Part shown: piece after piece, positions 57,380-64,000 of the stretch
Position numbering within the stretch: position 1 is the first letter of the stretch
How the letters are laid out: the number at the start of each line of letters is the position of its first letter
DNA from: Mycoplasma zalophi
Lineage (GTDB): Bacteria; Bacillota_I; Bacilli_A; Mycoplasmatales; Metamycoplasmataceae
Length of the DNA: 64,000 bases
NCBI RefSeq assembly: GCF_018914005.1
Contig: NZ_JAHMHI010000001.1
Span: 62,001-126,000 of the forward strand
Reading direction: 5' to 3'
Notes under the pieces: generated by a model
The model's input: only the letters and a program-made list of their open reading frames with translations
Database searches by the model: none
Told to the model about the DNA's origin: nothing
Translations under genes and position numbers: made by a program

Positions 57380-58597
57380 ATGGGAACAATTAGAATATTA
57401 GAAACATTTTCAGGTATTGGAGCTCAAAATAAAGCTGTTACAAATATAAATAATAAAAGAAACAAAAAAATTTTTGAAATCGTAGCAACCGCTGATTGAG
57501 ATGCCAGGGCTAATATTTCTTATTCTGCAATTCATCACAACTTGATTAAAAATTGAGAAATTGTTTTAAAAGAAAACAATTTAACAACTGAAAAAGAAAT
57601 CGATAATTTTTTAAAAAAATATAATTTTTCATTAAACTCTAAAACTTTATCAAGAATAACATCTAAAGACCTTGTGTTTAAAAAATACTTAGCAGCTTCT
57701 GTTATTTTAAGTAACAATGCTGTTGATATAACAAAATTAAACCCTAATCTTATTAAAGATCAAAATATTGATTTAATCACTTATTCATTCCCTTGTCAAG
57801 GTCTTTCTGTTGCTAGTATGGGGAAAGCAAAAGGTATTAATGATGAACTGTCAACTTCGAGTTTAATATGACAAATTTATAGAATTTTAAATAATTCAAG
57901 TAAAAAACCTAAATATCTAATGATGGAAAATGTAAAAAATTTACTTTCTAAAAAATTTAAACCAGAGTATGAAAAATGAAAAGATGTTTTGGATAACATG
58001 GGTTATAAGACATTTACTACTATAATAAATGGTCTTGATGCTGGGTCTATACAAAAAAGAGAGCGTGTTTTTGCTTTAAGTGTATTAAAAAATGTAAAAA
58101 CGCCTTTTAACAATGATTTAGAATTTAGTGAATACATAAAAAAAATCAATAACGGAAAAAAATTAAAATTACATGAAAGAGAAACACAATTTAACAATAT
58201 TTTTGATTTTTATAATCACTCAGAGGAAAATATTGAAGCATTAATAAATAATACTCCATCAAGAATAAAATTAGTAAATTCTCAAAAAATAATAAATAAA
58301 TCAAATAACTTTATTATAAATACATTAACGACAAAGCAAGATAGAATACCTTGCACTGGAATTATAGAATTTAAAAATAATAATAAAAACAAATTAAATT
58401 ATCGATTTATTACACCAAGAGAAGCATTTATGTTGATGGGGTTCGAAAGAGAAGATTTTAATAAATTATTGCCTTTTTATGAGCAAAAAATTTTAACTAA
58501 AGAATCATTATATAGACAAGCGGGTAATTCTATTGTGGTAGAGGCAATAACATCAATTTTTAATGTTGTAGAAAGTATTGAAAAAATGAAGGATTAA
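57380..58597 (+). CDS. DNA (cytosine-5)-methyltransferase
   Basis: Transfers a methyl group from SAM to C5 of cytosine in a specific DNA site. 405 aa with all key motifs: I ETFSGIGAQNKAV, IV FPCQGLS with catalytic Cys139, VI MMENVKNLL, VIII QKRERVF, IX RFITPREAFMLMGF and X RQAGNSIVV. So it should be active. The target region lies between VIII and IX (about 235-340); the site cannot be read by eye. ATG at 57380 fits a leaderless message 10 nt after the -10 box; ATGs at 57368 and 57371 overlap or touch that box. Co-transcribed with the next gene (2-nt gap). Confidence 0.95.
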
Positions 58598-58599
58598 TT

Positions 58600-61479
58600 A
58601 TGGACAAAATAAAATTAAAAGAATTAATAAATAGCTCTAATTGATTAAAAGAATGAAAAATAGGAACAAACATCACTTCTTACATCAAAAATGGTGTTTG
58701 TGAATGACTTTATATAATTAAAAATGCATCACCTAATGACAAAATATTGGTAGGTAAATTAGGTGTTGATGAGTACTGTGTTTTTGATAAAAACAATAAT
58801 GCAATTAATTTATATCGTAGCTCAACAAAAAAAGCAGGTTTATCACTTGCAACATACAATCAATGTGTAGTCACCTTTATTAGTTTTGGTATTTTAGAAT
58901 ATGAAGACGATTATTATAGTGTTTCACAAGAATTTATAAAGCATGTTTTAGAACAAAAAAACAATGATGATGAAACTATTGTTTATGGTTATATAAGAAA
59001 AAAAATAACAAGTCTTTTTAATAAATTTTTATTAAAACCGATAGAAGAATTTTTATCAAATAGTAATTCATTTGAAGAGGAAAAAAATTTTTATAATCAA
59101 TCAACAAGATTTTGATTTACTATTTTATTAAATTTCGATTCCCTTGAAAATAATAGTTATATTATTAAGGAACTTAATAAAAAACAACCGGATGAGTGAT
59201 TTTTAGAAGTAACTGAAAAAATTTTATCAAATGACACTGAAACAAAAAATATTTTTATTGACGTAACAAAAAAAATCTGTGATTTATTAGGTATTAAGAA
59301 TGTTGCATGAAAATTCCTTGATATACAAGATTTAATGAATAGAAATGAAAATCAACATTCAAAAGCAGATTTTGAAATTGTAAACAAATTAGGTAAAGCA
59401 AATATAAAAATATTAACTGAAATTGTAAATTTCAAACAATTTATTCAACTTTCACATGATATTCGCTATACAATTCCTATTTTCCAAAGATTTTATACTT
59501 GAGATCCTTATATGATAATAGGATTGCTAAATAATATGATAATAGATTCAGAAAATACTGATAACACTAATAAATTTTCTTTTTTAAATAGTTTAGTAAT
59601 TATACAACAAGGAAATATGTTCAATATAGTAGATGGACAACAAAGAATCATTTCTATGCTATTAATTCTTTTAGCGCTATCACGAAAAGCAAAATATATT
59701 AATGCAACCGCTTCATTAGAAATGATAAAAAATTTAAATGGATACAACTGATCCATAAAAGATTTTTTAGACGATTTCAAAAAAAGTAATAATGAATATT
59801 ATGGTGATTTATATAATTTATTTTTTAATGAAAAACAATATAGCATTGAAAATAAAGGATTAAGTAAGCAATTTTACAAAAATTATAATGAAATTGTTCA
59901 AAAAGTAGATGAATATTTTAATGTTTCTAATATTGATAATTTTGTAAAATACTTCCTTGAATCAGTATTTTTAAACATAAATATATTAAACGATAAAAGA
60001 ACAGATGCAAATACAAAAATTTTTCAAAATTTAAATAGATACAGCAAAAGATTAGGTGTTTTAGATTTAATCAGAAACAAGATTTATGAAATAGAAACTG
60101 ATGAAGAGTTTGTTGTAAAACTTTTCAATGACACAGTATTTGAATATTTTAGAAAGTCAAAAAAGAATGACGAAGATTTAAAAGAATTAATATTATTTAT
60201 TGATTCTTGATTTGTTAAAGAAGAAAAAAATGAAGAATTAGATAAAATAAGTAGTGAATATTATGATGACACTACAAAAACCTATGAAAAATTTAATTTT
60301 TTACTTTCTATAATAAGTAAAAACCAGGATACGGAGTCAAAAAAAGAAGAACTAGTCTATAAAATAATAAATCAGATTTTTTTCTACGAATATGCAAAAA
60401 CTGGTTCTATAAATAAAATTGAAGCAATACTAGAAAAAGCTTATGAAAATAACGAAAAAAATGATATATATAAAAATTTAGTATACAATGCTAGCGAATT
60501 TAAAAAACACACAAAATTGCCATTTATTAATTTTCAAATCTTTCATATAACAAACGGAGGAAGTAAAACTGTTTATATTCCATTAATTTGAAAATTAATT
60601 GAAATTAGCGAATTACTAAATGAAGATAAAAATATTGACACTAGATTAGAAATATTGAGTAAAGTTTTACATAAAATTGAAAAATTTTCAATTATTTGAG
60701 ATATTTATTTTGAAGGTCAATCATTTAGTAAGCAAATTATTAATATTGTTAAAAGCACTTTATATAAAGTTGATAAATTAAATGAAAATATTTCAGAAAT
60801 GATTTATGAAAAATTAATTTCTCTATTCTCATATGAAAGAATAGATAAAATAAAAAATTGTTCTAATGTTTTAAAAGAGCAATATCGCGAACAACTTGAT
60901 CAAGTATTTAATAAGGATTGAGAACAAGGAATAAAAATAAAAGAAATTAACAACAAATTATACAAATTGATAATAGGAAGAGTATATTTGGGACTAAACA
61001 ATACCAAGCAACCATTTTACTATGAAAAACCAGCTTCTCAGGAACAAAAAGAACTAGAAATTGATTTTGTTAATTATTCATATGAACATGTACTTCCTAA
61101 AAATCCAAAAGAGGAAATAAAAGAAATTTTTGAATGAAAAGACAATAAAAATAATTATTTAACTTATGTTCACAAAATTGGTAATGGAATTTTATTGAAT
61201 TTAAACGATAATAAAGTGTTGGGAAATAAGGAAAAAAAGGAATATAAGATAAATGGTATAGAAAATAAAACAAGTCGCTATATTTCAATGACTACAGTTG
61301 ATGAACAAACACTAGAAATTGACCAAGCTAATTGGGAAATTAAAATACTTCCTAACGATGATAATGATGAAATACAAAAACATATCGATGATATAAAAAA
61401 TAAAATTAATGTTAGAACTGAACAAATATTAGATGCTTATGTATATATAATATTTGATGAAATAAAAACTTCAAAATAA
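58600..61479 (+). CDS. Large DUF262/DUF1524 (GmrSD-type) nuclease with N-terminal extension
   Basis: 959 aa, intact when TGA is Trp. Residues 1-280 are an extension; about 60-110 looks like a winged helix (LSLATYNQCVVTFISFGILEYED...YSVSQEF), probably DNA-binding. DUF262 follows with IPIFQRFYTW (292-301) and the nucleotide-binding VDGQQRIISMLLIL (Asp345). A long helical middle leads to a C-terminal DUF1524 His-Me nuclease: YEHVLPKNP (His830) and KIGNGILLNLNDNK (Asn). GmrSD enzymes cut modified DNA using NTP. Paired here with a C5 methyltransferase, it is likely the cutting half of a restriction system. Confidence 0.85.
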
Positions 61480-61855
61480 TTAATAGACAAATAAATAAAA
61501 ATATAAAACTATTTTTGTTTGATAAAATAAACTTTCATTAACTAAATAGTATATTAAAATAAATATTTAGCAATAGTTTATCAATAAAGTATTAATTAAA
61601 ATACACAAGCATCAAAACTTGTGTAAATTAGGTAAAATAAACGGTTGTTATTTTTATAAATTACATTAACCAAAAGTTAAATATTGCAAAATAATGGCTC
61701 AAACTAATTTTAAAATAGCATTAATCAGTTTTAATAGACAATGAAAAAAGATATAAATATTATTGAAACCTATATAAAAACAAAAGAGAAATAGAAGACC
61801 AAATCGTTGTGGAAATATAGTACTTAAAAAGTGATAAAAACTTTATAGTTTAAAT
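61480..61855. other. AT-rich gap with traces of decayed coding sequence
   Basis: No intact gene. Around 61738-61850 short frames such as WKKDINIIETYIKTKEK and, in a shifted frame, EDQIVVEI then LKSDKNFIV look like the eroded 3' end of a gene, family uncertain. Confidence 0.4.
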
Positions 61856-62037
61856 ATGAGTGAATTAAAAATTATTGGATGATTAGCATTTTTTAAAACA
61901 TCTATTGAACAATTATATCTACCTGAAATTAAAAAAATGGTAAATCTGCATTTAAAAATTGTCTTAATCTAAAGATAGCAAAAGTAAAAAATGCTGTGAA
62001 GATAGATAAAGATGTTACTATAGAATGTATTTAGGCT
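61856..62037 (+). pseudogene. Broken 3' tail of an LRR_5 gene
   Basis: Reads MSELKIIGWLAFFKTSIEQLYLPEIKKM, then a deletion shifts the frame; the following bases (TTTAAAAATTGTC..AATCTAAAGATAGCAAAAG) match the last visible bases of the LRR gene at 63900-64000 almost exactly. It is the end of a lost paralogue immediately upstream of the intact gene. Confidence 0.85.
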
Positions 62038-62083
62038 TAGCAAGTTATAAATTAATGTAAAAATCTAGGAATAGAGGAAATTT

Positions 62084-64000
62084 ATGGACATATTTGAAAA
62101 ATTAAATAAAAGTATCAAGGAAGATAATATTGATTTTGAAAGCATAGATAATAAAAACTATGATCAAGAAGGTGAAAATAAATCTAAAAGTTTAGGCATT
62201 AAAAATAAAACAAATGAAATTCAAAACAAATTATTACAAGACAATGATTATGGTAAAAAACACAATAAAATCAAGTCATTTGAAAAAGTAGATTTTACAA
62301 AAATTACTAAAATTAACTCTTATATGTTTAAAGCAAAAGCAATTCCTAGTACGCTAGTTTTACCAAAAGTTACTGAAATAGATGAAAAAGCATTTAATAA
62401 AGTAAAAACACTAACTTCATTAAAAGCAGATAAATTAAAAACTATTGGTCAAGAAGCGTTTGCGTACACATCAATTGAGAAACTGGATTTACCAAAAGTT
62501 GTTTCAATAGATCAAAAAGCATTTTATAATGTAAAAACACTAACATCATTGAAAGCAGATAAATTAAAAAGCATTAATGCTGAGGCATTTTATTCAACAT
62601 CGATTGAAAAATTAGATTTACCAGAAGTTACAGAAATAGGATTTAAAGCATTTTGTAAAGTAAAAACACTAACTTCATTAAAAGCAGATAAATTAAAAAT
62701 TATTGGTCAACGGGCATTTAAAGAAACATCAATTAAGAAATTAACTTTACCAGAAGTTACTGAAATATATGATGGAGCATTTGATGAAACATCAATTAAT
62801 GAACTAAATTTACCAAAAGTTACTAAAATAGGTGGTGGAGCATTTTCAGATACATTAATTAAAAAACTAAATTTACCAGAAGTTACTGAAATAGGTGATT
62901 TAGCATTTTATGAAGTAAAAACACTAAAATCATTAAAAGCAGATAAATTAAAAACCATTGGTAAAGCAGCATTTTATCAAACATCAATTGAAAAATTAGA
63001 TTTACCAGCAGTTACTAAAATATATGATGGAGCATTTAGAGCTGTAAAAACACTATTATCACTAAAAGCAGATAAATTAAAAATTATTGATGAATGAGCA
63101 TTTCAAGAAACATCAATTGAAAAATTAGATTTACCAGAAGTTACTGAAATAGGTAGTTGAGCATTTAAAGGGGTAAAAACACTAAAATCATTAAAAGCAG
63201 ATAAATTAAAAATTATTGATGAATGAGCATTTCAAGAAACATCAATTGAAAAATTAAATTTACCAGAAGTTACTGAAATAGGTAATTGAGCATTTTATGA
63301 AGTAAAAACACTAAAATCATTAAAAGCAGATAAATTAAAAATTATTAATTGATGAGCATTTGAAAGAACCTCAATTCAGAATTTAAATTTACCAGAAGTT
63401 ACTAAGATAGATATTGAAGCGTTTGATGAAGTAGAAACACTAACTTCATTAAAAGCAGATAAATTAAAAACCATTGGTGCTGGCGCATTTAAATGAACCT
63501 CAATTCAGAATTTAAATTTACCAGAAGTTACTGAAATGGATGATTGAGCATTTTATGAAGTAAAAACACTAACTTCATTAAAAGCAGATAAATTAAAAAC
63601 CATTGGTGCTGGAGCATTTAAATGAACCTCAATTCATAATTTAAATTTACCAGAAGTTACTGAAATAGGTAATTGAGCATTTTATGAAGTAAAAACACTA
63701 ACTTCATTAAAAACAGATAAATTAAAAAACATTGGTAGTGGAGCTTTTCAAGGAACCTCAATTCAGAATTTAAATTTACCAGAAGTTACTAAGATAGGTA
63801 ACGGAGCATTTAGTGCTGTAAAAACACTAAAATCATTAAAAGCAGATAAATTAAAAACCATTGGTAATGGGGCGTTTTATAAAACATCTATTAAACAATT
63901 ATATTTACCTGAAATTGAAAAAATTGGTAAATATGCATTTAAAAATTGTCCTAATCTAAAGATAGCAAAAGTAAAAAAAGGTGCAAAGATAGATAAAGAT
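62084..64000 (+). CDS. LRR_5 repeat protein without signal peptide (cut by window edge)
   Basis: At least 639 aa; the frame is open to the right edge. The N-terminal 70 residues are charged (MDIFEKLNKSIKEDNIDFES), with no signal peptide, lipobox or membrane helix. From about 85 on there are paired LRR_5 units of some 43 residues: LPEVTEIGxxAFxxVKTLxSLKADKLKxIGxxAFxxTSIxxLx. The KADKLK element occurs about 11 times with near-identical DNA. AGAGGAAA before the ATG. Without an export signal it may act inside the cell or leave by another route. Later repeats carry TGA Trp in the AF-preceding position. Confidence 0.85.

Noticed and set aside
57535-57717. Minus-strand open frame inside the methyltransferase
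   Set aside because: Shadow of the intact plus-strand gene with all MTase motifs.
61738-61850. Possible type I MTase (hsdM) 3' remnant (WKKDINIIETYIKTKEK ... SDKNFIV)
   Set aside because: Too short and frame-broken to assign; mentioned only as decayed coding traces.

Overview
The window is from a mollicute of the Mycoplasma type. TGA is read as Trp throughout: almost every long gene contains in-frame TGA, and a tRNA-Trp with anticodon UCA is present at 8682-8756. Base composition is very AT-rich, there are lipobox-bearing lipoproteins, and repair and biosynthetic gene content is minimal. The surface-protein types (DUF31 serine protease, BspA-like LRR_5 proteins) and the gene content point to the hominis-type cluster (Mycoplasmopsis/Metamycoplasma); that placement is inference, no 16S gene is present.

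Layout. 1-4000 (minus): alaS 5' end, mnmA, the infC-rpmI-rplT ribosomal operon with its attenuator leader and an ATT start, a TM2 protein and folD. 4216-8307 (plus): a giant DUF31 (MIP-like) lipoprotein protease. 8427-11644: acyl carrier protein, tRNA-Trp, a type I membrane surface protein, tRNA-Thr, rluB. 11661-33278 is almost entirely minus strand: lon with a CIRCE box, a nucleoside-salvage operon (deoD-deoA-deoC-upp), tRNA-His, and a replication/repair block (ezrA-like, thiI, dnaE, 5'-3' exonuclease, coaE, dnaB-like, dnaI-like, gap, dnaX, ybaB, recR, tmk, holB, rsmI). 33525-41200 (plus): rpsD, then a surface locus with an LRR lipoprotein, a membrane-anchored LRR protein, a chimeric pseudogene region (ecfA fragment joined to an LRR fragment) and a coiled-coil membrane protein. 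41359-54039: ecfA1-ecfA2-ecfT-ligA, pgsA, a membrane protein, rnpB, comEA-comEC-holA, a catalytically degenerate GH13 protein, rpsT, ppa and an M42 aminopeptidase.

54084-64000 is an accessory region: an IS3-type element, a BRO antirepressor that still uses mostly TGG for Trp, fossils of a phage replisome organiser and of a type I specificity subunit, then a two-gene cassette (C5-cytosine methyltransferase plus a 959-aa protein with DUF262 and DUF1524 motifs) behind a promoter whose -35/-10 spacer is an (AT)10 tract, and finally a signal-less LRR gene that runs off the right edge, preceded by the broken tail of a paralogue.

The best candidate for a new system is the methyltransferase/DUF262-DUF1524 cassette. 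Its two genes are 2 nt apart, so they are probably co-transcribed, and promoter-spacer slippage probably switches it on and off. It most likely acts as a phase-variable DNA restriction or defence module. The LRR loci show repeated duplication, repeat contraction and decay, consistent with a varying surface repertoire.
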